Source: Gymnopilus junonius | Lineage: Eukaryota > Basidiomycota > Agaricomycetes > Agaricales > Galerinaceae | NCBI GenBank assembly: GCA_015501075.1 | Contig: JADNYJ010000179.1 | Location: 1-64,000 of the forward strand | Reading direction: 5' to 3' | Length of the DNA stretch: 64,000 nucleotides | In this document: positions 45,989-56,615 of the stretch, piece by piece | How the letters are laid out: each line of letters starts with the position of its first letter | How positions within the stretch are numbered: the stretch's first letter is position 1 | Notes under the pieces: generated by a model | Database searches by the model: none | What the model saw: the letters and a program-made list of their open reading frames with translations, nothing else | Told to the model about the DNA's origin: nothing | Made by a program: the position numbers and the translations under genes

Positions 45989-48308
45989 TCACTCTGCGCC
46001 ACAGTAGACCCGAAGTTCTTGTTGATGGATAGCTTTACTGACAGTTAGCCTGGACATTTCCCGAACCTGTTCAGGCGAAAGGCTCCAAAGCGCATCTATC
46101 AGGCTCGGCAAAAGCGTCCCAGGACCCTTTCACGTCACCGCTCTTCACAGCAAGCTCCGCAGCAACAGTCAGTACGAGTACCCTGGGTTTATATCTTTAT
46201 AAGTGTCGTTATTGGAGGGAAAATAACGAAAGACGACGCGCACCCAGCAATAGCAGCGGTGAACATATCACCTCGGAATATTCCTCCGTTTTCTATATTT
46301 GGGTCGGCTTGAGCCACTTGAGACGCCGTGGCGCAATAGCTCGCGATGCAGCTGCCCAGGATGCAGCCAGAACCTGTAATATGGCCTAGCAGTTCGTGGC
46401 CATTGGCAAGCGCCACCACAGAAACACCATCCGAAACGTAGTCGACAGGACCACTAAGGACAACGATGCATCCTGATAAAACCAAGATCAAAAGGGATAT
46501 CATCAGTGATACATAATTGAATATAATCATCGAACCGCGTACTTTCTCGTTTGGCCAGGTTTCGTACAAAATTTGCAGGATCTTTGAACCCCGGACCCAC
46601 ACTATCGACACCTTTCGACTCGACCTGAGAAGAAACCATTGCGGATCTTCATTAAACATTTTGACACGATTATTCCGGAAATTTTTACCTCGGTCGTGCC
46701 TGCCAAAGCGGCGAGTTCACCGGCATTCCCTTTTATGACGCTCGATTGAAATGTATCCAACAGAGCTTCAATCAATGAAAAGTCGTGAGTATTGCTATCT
46801 ATCAAGAAAATCCGAGAGCACTTACTCCTCACACTTGATTTTCGGAAAGTACTCGCGCCTACACCAACTGGGTCAAATACCACTGGCTTTCGGAAACTGT
46901 TGGCAAATGTGCCTGGACATATGTACCGTCATTAAAAAATGTGAAAAGCCGAGTATCGATTTTGGGAAGCCACTCCTTACCAGCCAGCCCTATCCCGTCT
47001 ACGGTCTCTGCTCTCATCGACCCAATGTTGATCAGAAGGGCACCAGAGATACGTGCTAGATCCTCCATTTCCTGAGGTTCCGTGGCCATGATCGGACTCG
47101 CGCCAATTGCGAGCGTAACGTTCGCCGACTGAGTGGTTACGACCGCATTGGTTATCTAGAGGACTCGACGATAGTAATAAGTACGTGGGGTTCCGGACTT
47201 CGCAGTCAAGGCTAAAAACAGAGCGTCGCGTACCTGATGGACGAGTGGATTAGCTTTCCTAATTTCATTCATAAGACACACAACGCCGTCCATGATGGAG
47301 TCGGCACTGGGTGCTATAGATTTCCCGGGTCCGTTAGTGTCTGTTCCTGTCAGAGCTTGCGGGAATCCAAGAGGGTGCGGTGTGTAGGCCCGCTTGAATT
47401 CCGAGAATATGCTCTTGAGCTTTTGCGCTGCCGAACGTGGGTCGGCAGAGGCGACGATTTCTGAAACGACAGCGATACCGTCTAGGGCGTGGTTGGTTTG
47501 AGACATGGAGCCGTGGAGGGTTCGCAAAAGGTTCGTTGATTTGATACCACCTACACAGGTCCAGAGTGACGCGTTGAGCTTGGGTGATCAGACGAATCGC
47601 AGATAGAGCTCACTGATAGCAACAGCCTTGATATTTGTCCCATCCAGTTCAGCGAGCATAGCACCTACACCCCGCACGCCGATAATCGGATTCGACAGCT
47701 TCTTGGTCTGAGTACCCCAGACAGGACCAATGCCTACATAGTCGACATTCAGGCGCACGGCTTCTCTAATATGTTCCACACTCGTACAGCTCAGGCCGAT
47801 GATTGATCCTGCAGGGAGTAAAGACCGAGCTTGCTCAACGGACATATCTGTTTGTCCTATATGGACGCCGTCGGTTTTGGCGATAAGCGCGACATCGATG
47901 CGGTCGTTGATGAGGAAAGGGACGTTATATTTGTCGCAGATGGCTTTGGAACGGATTGCGAGGTCGATAAACTGTCCATTGGTTTATCAAGGGTTCAGGT
48001 GGAGAGGCTGGCTGTCTGTCTGGACTCACAGTCTGTGTATCGAGTTCTTTTTCTCGCAGCTGAACCAGGGTGACACCACCTTGAATAGACTGCGGGTCGT
48101 AGAGTTATAGAACCTTTAAAAACGATGCGGCTATTTCACGATGACAAGAGCGGACATCACCTCTTCCAAAGAGGTCAGAAAATCCTGGAGGCAAAGATAA
48201 CCTTGATTAAGTAAGCAGGCTTTGAACGGAGGGCTTGTCATGTACTTTGCCGGGAGGCAGGAGATCTCTCCCTGTGACGAGATAGATGGAGTAGTCCACA
48301 CTTCGCAT
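45989..48308 (-). CDS. THI6: Bifunctional thiamine-phosphate synthase / hydroxyethylthiazole kinase
   Basis: Joins the two halves of thiamine: the ThiE half condenses the pyrimidine and thiazole phosphates, and the ThiM half phosphorylates hydroxyethylthiazole. Eleven exons are traced on the minus strand, the first at 48308-48246 and 48184-48161. The ThiE part shows YSIYLVTGRDLLPPGK, GGVTLVQLREKELDT, VPFLINDRIDVALIAKTDGV, HIGQTDMSVEQAR and DYVGIGPVWGTQTKK. The ThiM part follows from 47234: TNAVVTTQSANVTLAIGASP, MATEPQEMEDL, KPVVFDPVGVGASTFRK, VIKGNAGELAALAG, and HITGSGCILGSCIAS (nucleotide-binding GSGC). Phases agree through ten exons. The last exon has one G too many near 46126, after which GPGTLLPSLIDALWSLSPEQ is found in the shifted frame. 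About 550 residues, the usual length. Confidence 0.9.
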
Positions 48309-48504
48309 TGTCTGCAACTTGGAGGCAGAAAGCTTAGGATGTTTGGAAGGAACAACGGGAAAACTATTGCAATGTTTTTTTGGGTGAGAAATCTAAGCGG
48401 CCCGGATAAAATGACCCCTATCTCGTCAAAGTTTGTACTCTAGAATTTAGATGGCTGATAATTTGAAAAGGCAGGGTAGTGGTAAATAACCTACATAGAA
48501 ATTC

Positions 48505-49732
48505 TCAAGGCCAAGAAGGCAGATTAATCCCAAACCAATACGGCAGCTTATGCCACAGCTCATCCCTCGCCGCATCCACCGCAGTCGTAAACTCCATCCT
48601 ACAAGGCTCACAGGCCCTATGCAACAAACTCAGCCTCCCGCCTCCTCCCGCACCTCCCGCACCCGATCCATCCGCCCGCGTCTGCATCAGATCCGCGTCC
48701 ATAATCGCAAAAAGTGGGTCCGAGCTCCGATGCAACACCACCCCATTTACATCCCTCAAAATCTCAAACGTCGTCGCCTCAAACGTGGCTTGACAAATCC
48801 GCTTGCGGAAGGGGTCTACGTCAGATTTGTTCACGCAGTTGGGGGAGGCTTCGCGCCCTTCGAGCTCGTTCACGACGAAGGTGGAGAGGAAGCGCGAGGC
48901 GTGTTCACGGCCGCGGAGGGTGTTCAGGAGGTCTTCGTCTGCGAGGGTGTGCAGCTCTGAGCGGTCGGTGCTTCCGGGGGGGAGGTAGCCTGTGGCGATT
49001 TCGGAGGCTGAGCAACGGGAGAGGTCGTAGAATGCCGAAGGGAGGAGCTCCAAAGCCCCGGTTTCTTTGGCGAGATTAATGACGAGTCTGGGGTAGGCGG
49101 AGAAGAAGTTGTCAGGTTCGGGTATTTCATATTCAGGGATTTAGGCATGGGCGTACATCGGGTGTGGGTATACAGAGCGTGGTTTGTAGACGCCTGTGGA
49201 GTCGGTCGCGTCGGCCTCTCTGAACTCCCAAGCTGAGAGGTTTCTGGGCCAGACCATCGACATGCCTCGAAGGATGTCGTTCCGGATGTGTTGGACGCGA
49301 TATTTAGTTGACAATCTAAGAAGGGCGGACACGATCTCAAAGTCGTGATTGTCGTGCTTCACACTAGAACTGAAGACTAATTTAACCAAGGGGACACTTC
49401 AGCCAAAAACGAAAATACACCTACACGCCATCGTACAAAGCCAAAAGAAAGTGACAAAGGTCTTTGGGTTGATCATTGAGAATCAAAACCGGCTTTCCTT
49501 CAATGGAGTATAACTTCGCATCCTCCGTCGCTTCCAGAGCGTTGATGCCTTCTTGCAGAGGAGTAGAATGCCGACAAAGTAGACCTTGGTGGACTTTGAA
49601 GTAGATTTCGCCAGCCACCAGTACTATATTGCCGTCACCGAACCACAGATCCGGATGGCGAATAGGTGGGGACGAGGTAACGTCAATTTTGATGAGGTTC
49701 TCGGCGTGTCTGTTGGTGCTGAAGTCGTCCAT
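48505..49732 (-). CDS. BTB/POZ-domain protein, interrupted
   Basis: The start at 49732 (MDDFSTNRHAENLIK) leads into a BTB fold: DLWFGDGNIVLVAGEIYFKV, HQGLLCRHSTPLQEG, KPVLILNDQPKDLCHFLLAL. This is the pattern of the many Agaricomycete BTB proteins, possible adaptors for CUL3 ligases. After an intron at about 49424-49378 it continues as FEIVSALLRLSTKYRV, RSVYPHPMYA, and then, past an in-frame TAA at about 49142, as FSAYPRLVINLAKETGALEL and LPSAFYDLSRC, ending near 48505 at LPYWFGINLPSWP. The splice phase at the intron and the internal stop both suggest damage or miscalled bases. The C-terminal half is otherwise typical for the family. Confidence 0.72.
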
Positions 49733-50176
49733 GGAGGTTTAGATGTCTGAGCCATGGCCAACGAGCCTGGTTATATAGGAGGAGGCTGACAGGACTGAAA
49801 GTTGGACGTCTATGACGACAGACATTTCAAAGTGTCCTGGGGCGAAGATCAACAAAAGTAAGGAATGAAAAGGAAAATAAATAAACGCACCTATACGCAT
49901 CATGCGACCATATTTCGTGAATGACGAAAGACGGACAATGCGTCTTGACACCTCCCATGGCATATAACACATATTCAAGAAATACTGCAGAATACCTTTA
50001 AAAGAGTTGCTTTGACGGCCTTGAGCAGCGCCAGAGTTGAGGTAAAGGATGTGCCCAGAACATGCGAGTTGATCTCTTAGCCCGTCGTGAGAAACAACGC
50101 GCCGCATTTTTTTGACCCCAACCTCAATATCAACCACTTGTCCAGCTCACCAAACCAACCCACAAACCACCTTAAA
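49733..50176. promoter_or_regulatory. Divergent promoter, BTB (-) and caprin-like (+)
   Basis: A 444-base interval between opposite starts. A minus-strand open frame (49739-50137) fills it but has no coding features and is read as a shadow of promoter DNA. A CA/AC-rich leader precedes the ATG at 50177. Confidence 0.45.
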
Positions 50177-52357
50177 ATGCCAGAATCCGTCGCCCAGCTA
50201 CGAATTGTTCCCGGCGCACCTCCTCCCACTCCTCTCTCCAAATCCCAGGTGAAGAGGAGGAAAGCAAAAGCAAAAGCCAGAACTGATGGCGATGACACTC
50301 CCGCTACCCCTCTCACCGCTACCACCCCTCTTGCCACTGAAAAAGCCCGTGAATCCTCTGAGCCTCGAGAAAGCTCTCTGGCTCCGGAGACTATCAACCG
50401 CTCAGAGTCACAGGCAACCCCTCTTCCTGAGGAAGACGTCTTGTTGAAGCCCAGTCCCATTGTTGATCTCGTCCATAAGCGCCTCAAGGCCACAACCAAG
50501 AAAATCGTGAGTTATCGTTAAAAATCAGGCCTGTTTCTCCGAGCGCAGTTGCTAACACGTTGATGCCACGTAGGGACGGATAACGGTCTATGCTTCAACG
50601 GATCCTGACAAACTCAACGATGATCAAAAGCGAACTTTGAAAACTCTGCCAGTGCTTGAGGCTATCCAGAAAGAACTCGGTGAAGTCAAAAAGGCCATTG
50701 AGGTATGTTGTATTATTGAATACGTTGTTTCGGCAGCTAATTTCAGTGTCAAGGTCCATGAAGCTGAGCTCGTCCAAGAACTAACAGCTAAGCGCCTTGA
50801 AGCCGAGAAGGCTGAGAAGGCACGAATCGCCGATGCTGTAACTACTGCTGAGGTATTCATACAAACATTATCCCCTAAAATTTGGTTCACCATGCTCACG
50901 ATGTTCCTCAGGCCTCCCTGCTATCAAAAACTAACGATATTCTTGACCTCCTTCGTCTCCGTTCATCATTGTCATCTGGTGCTGCGGACATCTCCAACCT
51001 TGCTGACTCGGCGAAATTGCCGCTCTTTCTCCGCCACTGACGCCCTTGTCAGCGAGGATGAAGAAAGGAAACAAGCAGCTGTCAAGAGCTTAATATTCGG
51101 GAAAGAATTTGACGGTGTTGCTTGTAAGTTGAATCTATAGCGTCACGCTACCACTCTAAAAATTTTCCTTGCATAGCATCACGATTATCTGAAATCGTCA
51201 ACCTGGCATTCAACCCCCCTCGTGCACCTACCCCTCCTCCTGAGGAGGAGCCCGAACAGGTCTCAGAAATTCTTGTTGAGTCGATTATCACCGAGGCCGT
51301 CGTTGAGATCGAGGTGCCAGCAACAGCAACCGTTGCTGGCATACCCTCATCAGCGGTAGGAGGCAGCTTCCAGTTCATGCAGGACAGCGAGATTGAAGCT
51401 TCCACTTTTGAGGAGACTGCTGAGTGGATCGAAAAGTCTGATGCTATTGGCCACGATGAGCAACCTGAGCCACAAGAGCAAGCTGTTAACGGTCACGCGA
51501 CGAGGAGACTGCGCCTTCTGCTGTATGTTCTTTTTTTCTTTTCAAATTCATGTAGGTTGAGTTAACTAATTTGTTCCTTTTTTTTTATTCAGGTAACAAA
51601 TGGCCCTCTTGACTGGGCTGCTGATGATGAAGGCGGTCTGCCCTCTATCGCAGGCCTCCAAGCCGAATTTGGCACATCTGGCTCAGCCACCCCCGCTGAA
51701 GCAACCCCTGCCGCTGAAACCGCGCCGCACACAGAAGGGGCACCGACTCTGCTGCTACTCCTGCTGCTGGTGGTGTCAATGGCCACGCTCACGCCGCTGT
51801 CAACGGTGCGGCTGAAGCCGAAACGACGGCTTCACTCAAGCCAGGGGGCGTGGACGTGGCGGCAGAGGTGGCTTCCGCGGTGGCGAGCGTGGTGGATACA
51901 GAGGTGGTGAGGGACGTGGTGGATTCCGTGGTGGACGTGGCGGATTCAGGGGCGGTGAGGGACGCGGTGGGTTCAGAGGTGGCGAAGGACGAGGCGGATT
52001 CAGAGGTGGCGAGGGCAGAGGTGGGTATAGGGGAGGTGAGGGACGCGGTGGGCACGAAGGACGCGGTGGATACGAAGGGCGCGGTGGATACAGAGGAGGT
52101 GAAGGACGTGGTTAGTGTTCACTTCATTTCTTGTTGTTTGGTAGCTCATTTTACTCATTTTATTCTTTTTTATCAAGGTCGTGGTGAATGGCGAGGCGGC
52201 GAAGGTGGTAGGGGCGGAAGGGGTCGTGGACGAGGATTTGACAGAGGAGGCAAGTTGTTTTTAGAATGTCACTTACCTTGTTTGACTGACGAATCATTTT
52301 TGGTTTACAGGCGCACCTGCTACGCCCACAACACCCGCTCCCGCGGCTGCTGCCTGA
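50177..52357 (+). CDS. Caprin-like RGG-repeat RNA-binding protein
   Basis: Eight exons: 50177-50506, 50574-50702, 50754-50852, 50912-51123, 51177-51522, 51593-52110, 52178-52249 and 52311-52357. A disordered Pro/Thr start is followed by a helical region (LVHKRLKATTKKI, DKLNDDQKRTLKTLPVLEAI) and a coiled coil (HEAELVQELTAKRLEAEKAE). A motif GGSFQFMQDSEIEAST and an acidic linker (EETAEWIEK, WAADDEGGLPSIAGLQAEF) come next. About 80 residues of GEGRGGFRGG-type repeats precede the end (TPAPAAA). Order and motifs resemble animal caprin: a KKI..LN.DQ.. helical start, an FIQDS-type motif and RGG boxes. This suggests an mRNA-binding, stress-granule-type role (inference). The last intron has a GC donor (52250). 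Frames slip near 51025, 51502, 51745 and 51846. Confidence 0.65.
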
Positions 52358-53090
52358 TAGTTCTCATCCCAGGACGATTCAAGAGGTAGTATAATGACTT
52401 GCCTCAAAATACCTACAACTTGTTGCAGTACGAAAGGGCTTTGATGAATACCTGAGATCTTTTAGATCTTCCAGACGTTCCGCCTCTTTTCCCTCACTTT
52501 TTCTTTGTATCAGCCTCACGTCCACTTCCATCTCTACTGCTCTGGCTGCTCATTTCATTCTCCTCGTCGTCATGCTCGCTCATCTTCCAAATTTCAATTG
52601 CTTCTTTACTTAGCCTACTTCGCTTCCTTGCTGTAAGTTCTATAAGATCTTTGGTGCTTGTTTACTTATTTCGTTATACATATCATCACCCCTTCCCCAG
52701 TCACTATTCTGTGCTGTCGACTGCTACTGCTTGCTGCTTATAGGTACCCAGCTCAACTTCAAAACTTGTGCATCTTTGTTTTCTGATTTGGTTTGGTTTG
52801 GTTTGAATTCGATGAATACCTTTCACTTGCTTCCTCGTTCGACTTCGATTTCGGTGGGTAATTCAAAGAGAAGACTTGACAAGACTAGTACTACGACCCA
52901 TGTCAGTTGCCTACAGGGTAAAGCCCTCTCATCCGCTTATTTTGGCGGCCCGATCGAGTTAGTTTGGATCATTACTAATTAATAATTTTTGATCAACTCA
53001 ATTTAATTTTCCTCTCACTGCCGCCATGTTCTAAATTTTGCTATCATAAACTGTGTCTACTACGAACCCCTCCGCCTTCAAACCCTTACA
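52358..53090. other. 3' UTR and left flank of duplicated unit
   Basis: T/C-rich 3' UTR of the caprin-like gene to about 52650. From about 52940 (GGCGGCCCGA then TTGGATCATT and ATCAA...TTTTCCTCTC) the sequence matches the region at about 56040-56115, marking the left edge of the C/D duplication. Confidence 0.5.
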
Positions 53091-53098
53091 TATATAAA
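53091..53098 (+). promoter_or_regulatory. TATA box of copy C
   Basis: TATATAAA at 53091-53098 occupies the same relative place as TATATAAT at 56115 in front of copy D. It would imply a leader of about 400 bases. Confidence 0.4.
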
Positions 53099-53520
53099 GA
53101 TTCGAATGCTATGACAGGCCATGTCATCCTCATCAGACTCTCAACTTATTCGAACTACATCTAGATGGCAGTCGGTGCAGAAACCATCGGAAACGTCAAA
53201 ACCTTCGAATCAACACTACCTCGACACTACTTTAATATTAAGATACTTTCTCAGTTCTGACACTGATTTGATGCTGAGGGATCTCTTACCTCCCAAGGCC
53301 ACTCAGCTGGCTCTGGGTGACCAGTCTTAGTTTATTCCAGTGAAACGTAGGACTGATCTATGCCGAGATGTCCTTTTAAGTATTCGCATGGCTTGGCGAG
53401 AGGCTGGTAGGCTCACGTCGAATAGGTCTCGCCTATCTCTTTCTTTCTTTCTGTTCTGTTCTGTGTGGGTTATCCCCTCTTTCTCATTCGTTTTGTCTCT
53501 CTTCTTCTTGCGGCACCGAC

Positions 53521-55406
53521 ATGCCGTTGTTTCTTACTGTCGTCAAAGACACTTCGCCATTGCTGGTCTACTCATCGAGCTGGCAAGCTGGGCTTTCGGA
53601 AACGGATGGGTCCTTAGATCAGTTGAGTTATTCTCTTTCTCTGCAATGCATAAACTTACTACGTGCTACGGTTATTCTTTTGGTCGATCCCAGATACACT
53701 CAGAGTAGCTTCACAGATACTCAAGTGCAGGGCTCGTCTGTCACTTTCCGGTTTTATGGCTCTTTTGTAGGAGTGTACGGTGCAAAGCGTGGCAATCATG
53801 GCAATTATCAAGTATCGTTGGACGGGACTATTACTCCTACGCTTAATGGCGAGTCCAACCCGGCATTGTTCAACCAGACGCTGTTCAGCCAAGGCATGCC
53901 TCTGGGGTTTCATAATTTGACTGTGGCAAATAAGCAGAATTCTTTCTTTGACATCGATTATGTGAGTGAAGCTGCTCAGGCTTTTATAAGGTGAACGGAA
54001 GCTTAATATTATTATTTTCTTGACTTGAAGGTCGCGTTCGATACTACTGTTGGGCTCGACAATGAGCCACTTGTTATCAACGCGTACCAGGATTCACATC
54101 CGGCTTTCTCTTATACCCCGCCCTCGGCTTGGTACACGGCCCCTAACAACGTTGGAACATTTTCTGGAGGGTCAGGGCAGTGAGTCTTTCATGAATTTTT
54201 TCAAGCCGTTGAGTAAACGCTCTCTCTCACTAAGCGCGACTACACAAGGGTCTGCATCCGCCACATTGACATTCCAAGTGAGTCTTTCCTTCAACGCTTT
54301 GTCGGACGATCCATCCGTGAAGGGCATGTGATGTACCAGATCTGTTGGCACTGATCATCTTACTGATAATTGCGAGCAGGCGATGCGATCGCGCTCTATG
54401 GTCCTGTAGGGCCCAATGTGAGCACAAGTTATGCTGTTCGTGTCGACAACGGCTCCCCAACGACCTTCAGCGCGAGTAAACAATTCTATCGACCCCAACA
54501 GATACTCTTCTACGCCGGTAACCTTGGTCCAGGGCAGCACACTCTACAAGTACAAGTTGGGGAATCATCCACAGGCGAGTTTGCTATCGATTATGCCAAT
54601 GTGTTCTCGGCGCCCTCGTTGGGTGGGAGGTCAGTCATTTCTCCAGCGTTGATTCTAAAAATAGATAGCTCATCCACGTTAAAATTGGTACCAGCTTCTT
54701 GAGCGCGAACGTCCTACCCGAGAGGTCAGTCATTATTTCCGTCGAGAAGGTTTGCGCCACCCTCATGACGGGCTCTTTGATCTACAGCAACCATCTCCCT
54801 TCTGGAACAGTGGCTGCATTGGCAATTACCACCACGCTTGCTATCCTTTCAAGTCTTCTTGCCCTCTACTTATTCTGGCGTCAGCGGCGTGGGCTCCTCC
54901 ACTATGGTTTAAAGGATAGCCTTAAGTCTACGATCTCCCTTGAAGATCCTAGACCCTATCCCTTTACGGTCACACCGACTACGGAAAACAATTTAGCGGT
55001 TCAGTCGACTATGGCTCGATACGTCTCTAATTCGACCTCACCCAAACCCTACCCTCTCACAACCAAAACGAATGTTACATCGCCTCCGTCTTTCGTTGGT
55101 AGTCCGATAGATGCGAACTCAAATGTAAACCTTAACACAGCGCCAGCGCCTGTAAGCCATTTTCAATTTCATCATCATCATCATGATATTGACCTAGAAT
55201 ATTTTGTTGATAAATTTGGAATTGAGCAGGTGCCTCAAGTACCTCAAGCCGGATCAAATAACGGTCAAGAAAGCTTGGCGTCCAGAAATGAGAAGGGAAG
55301 AGTTGCCTTGAATTCCCCGCAGAGATACAATTCCCCGCAGTCGCTGGGTGCTGGACTGTCGACGCCATACCACAACCCTCCACCGGAGTATTCGTACGAC
55401 CGGTGA
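53521..55406 (+). CDS. Double beta-domain single-pass membrane protein, copy C
   Basis: Eight exons: 53521-53621, 53694-53961, 54031-54179, 54235-54277, 54380-54629, 54695-54724, 54788-55151 and 55230-55406. It starts MPLFLTVVKDTSPLLVYSSS with no signal peptide. Domain 1 reads SSVTFRFYGSFVGVYGAKRG, NHGNYQVSLDG and SFFDIDY. Domain 2 reads PAFSYTPPSAWYTAPNNVGT, AIALYGPVGPNVSTSYAV, FYRPQQILFYAGNLGPGQHT and FAIDYANVFSAPSLGG. The membrane helix is VAALAITTTLAILSSLLALY, followed by LFWRQRR. The 190-residue cytoplasmic tail ends PPPEYSYDR. Basic residues right after the helix favour an N-outside orientation. The exon 4/5 junction is one base short of phase, as in copy D. About 3.1 kb separates it from D, its tandem duplicate. 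Function unknown. Confidence 0.75.
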
Positions 55407-55680
55407 TAAAGGTTAAAGTGCTTAAATGGTAAACGAATCTGTGCTTTTTTCTTTATTGAAGATGTCATGCATACAGTACTTATCTACGCTGCAGACACAC
55501 ATGCGTGGATATTATATGTAGCATTACTTCTTAAGCTCCGTCTTCCACCTCGTTGTGGACGCGGTGAAGCTATTTGACGGCATGCTATTGAGTGGAGTTT
55601 GATAAGATAACGCAACGCCCTCAACTTTTCACTAATGATTCAACACCACTACGGTCATAATTGCTAATTGCTATCTTTTT
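55407..55680. other. 3' flank of copy C, duplicated after copy D
   Basis: The segment around 55600-55650 (TTGATAAGATAACGCA, then ATTCAACACCA) recurs after copy D at about 58810-58880. It therefore belongs to the duplicated unit. Confidence 0.55.
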
Positions 55681-55710
55681 ACTCCTTATGGCGCCTAAGT
55701 TTCATCGTAA

Positions 55711-55910
55711 GCCATGATCAAATCAAGAAGATACTTAAGTTGAAGTTTCCAGAGCCTAGGAAACAGCTGTACACGAATTCGCGAATCTGTTTGAATAAGA
55801 GATTATAATATAATATAAGTATATATCGAGGCAACGTTTATTGCCAGCTAAGTACTCGCCATCCCAAGCTTTCTCTCCAAGGAAGACACTGATGCTCTTC
55901 TTACATTTAC
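55711..55910 (+). pseudogene. Relic of the PhyH gene 5' part
   Basis: ATGATCAAATCAAGAAG at 55714-55730 matches PhyH exon 1 (GATCAAATCAAGAAG, at 58977). 55832-55902 (CAACGTTTATTGCCAGCTA, then CTCCAAGGAAGACACTGA and CTCTTCTTAC) matches the intron 2 end and exon 3 start of PhyH (59118-59186). Order and spacing are kept apart from small indels. The coding frame is lost and exons beyond the third are missing. Confidence 0.75.
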
Positions 55911-56615
55911 AACTGTAGTGCAGACGATTTTAATCGAAATACAAGGTCTAGAGACAAAGATTAGTATGACGTCCCTCCACAATTTGGTGATCGGCAAGCC
56001 CTTGCTTCAAGTTGCTTGCCAAATTCCAAATCATTTCTGGCGGCCCGACTCTCCAGACGTCGACGTTGCATTAAAGTTTTGGATCATTCAACATTGATCA
56101 ATTTTCCTCTCATGCTATATAATCTATCCCACGACTGCGAACCCAATACCTGAAGTTATATCTCTTCTTTGAACTTTTTGAAGACTCTACTGTTAAGACC
56201 GATCTCAAGTCGATATACGCTGACATCAGTACATACTTCACCGGAACCACCAACTTCTATGCAATCAACACCACTCGACGTTATTCTCTGGAGTCTAACC
56301 CTGACACTGCTAGTCTGATATGATGCTGAGAACTCTCTTGCCTCCCCAACCTCTCCCACCACTCAGCTGACGCTGGGAGACCAGTCCCAGTTTATCCATA
56401 CAGGTTACAGGACGTAGTGGTATATCTATGCCGAGTTTCGGTCGTTGCTCGCTTATGTACTCGCATGGCATTGCGGGTTGACCGACATATTCAACTCACG
56501 CAGGGTAGTCTTGCTCTTCTCTTTCATTCTGATCTCTTTTCTCAGTTCTGCGGGGGTTTCCCCTCTTTCTCTTTCTCTTTCTTCGTTTCGTTTCTTTTCT
56601 TCGTACGGTGCTGGC
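55911..56615. promoter_or_regulatory. Promoter and leader of copy D
   Basis: TATATAAT at 56115-56122, and a CACTCAGCTG then GGGAGACCAGTCC block near 56365-56390, parallel the region before copy C (53290-53330). The start codon lies at 56616 after a T/C-rich tract (56510-56610), the same arrangement as in copy C. Confidence 0.45.

Noticed and set aside
48550..48960. Plus-strand frames rich in Arg over the BTB gene
   Set aside because: They are shadows of the conserved minus-strand BTB C-terminal frame.
49739..50137. 133-codon minus-strand frame before the caprin-like gene
   Set aside because: Composition and position fit a divergent promoter; no motifs and no splice links to the BTB gene.
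55165..55200. Poly-His tract (CATCAT...) in the copy C tail
   Set aside because: It falls in a segment with GTAAGC and GAGCAG borders, equivalent to a clear intron in copy D, so it is probably spliced out.
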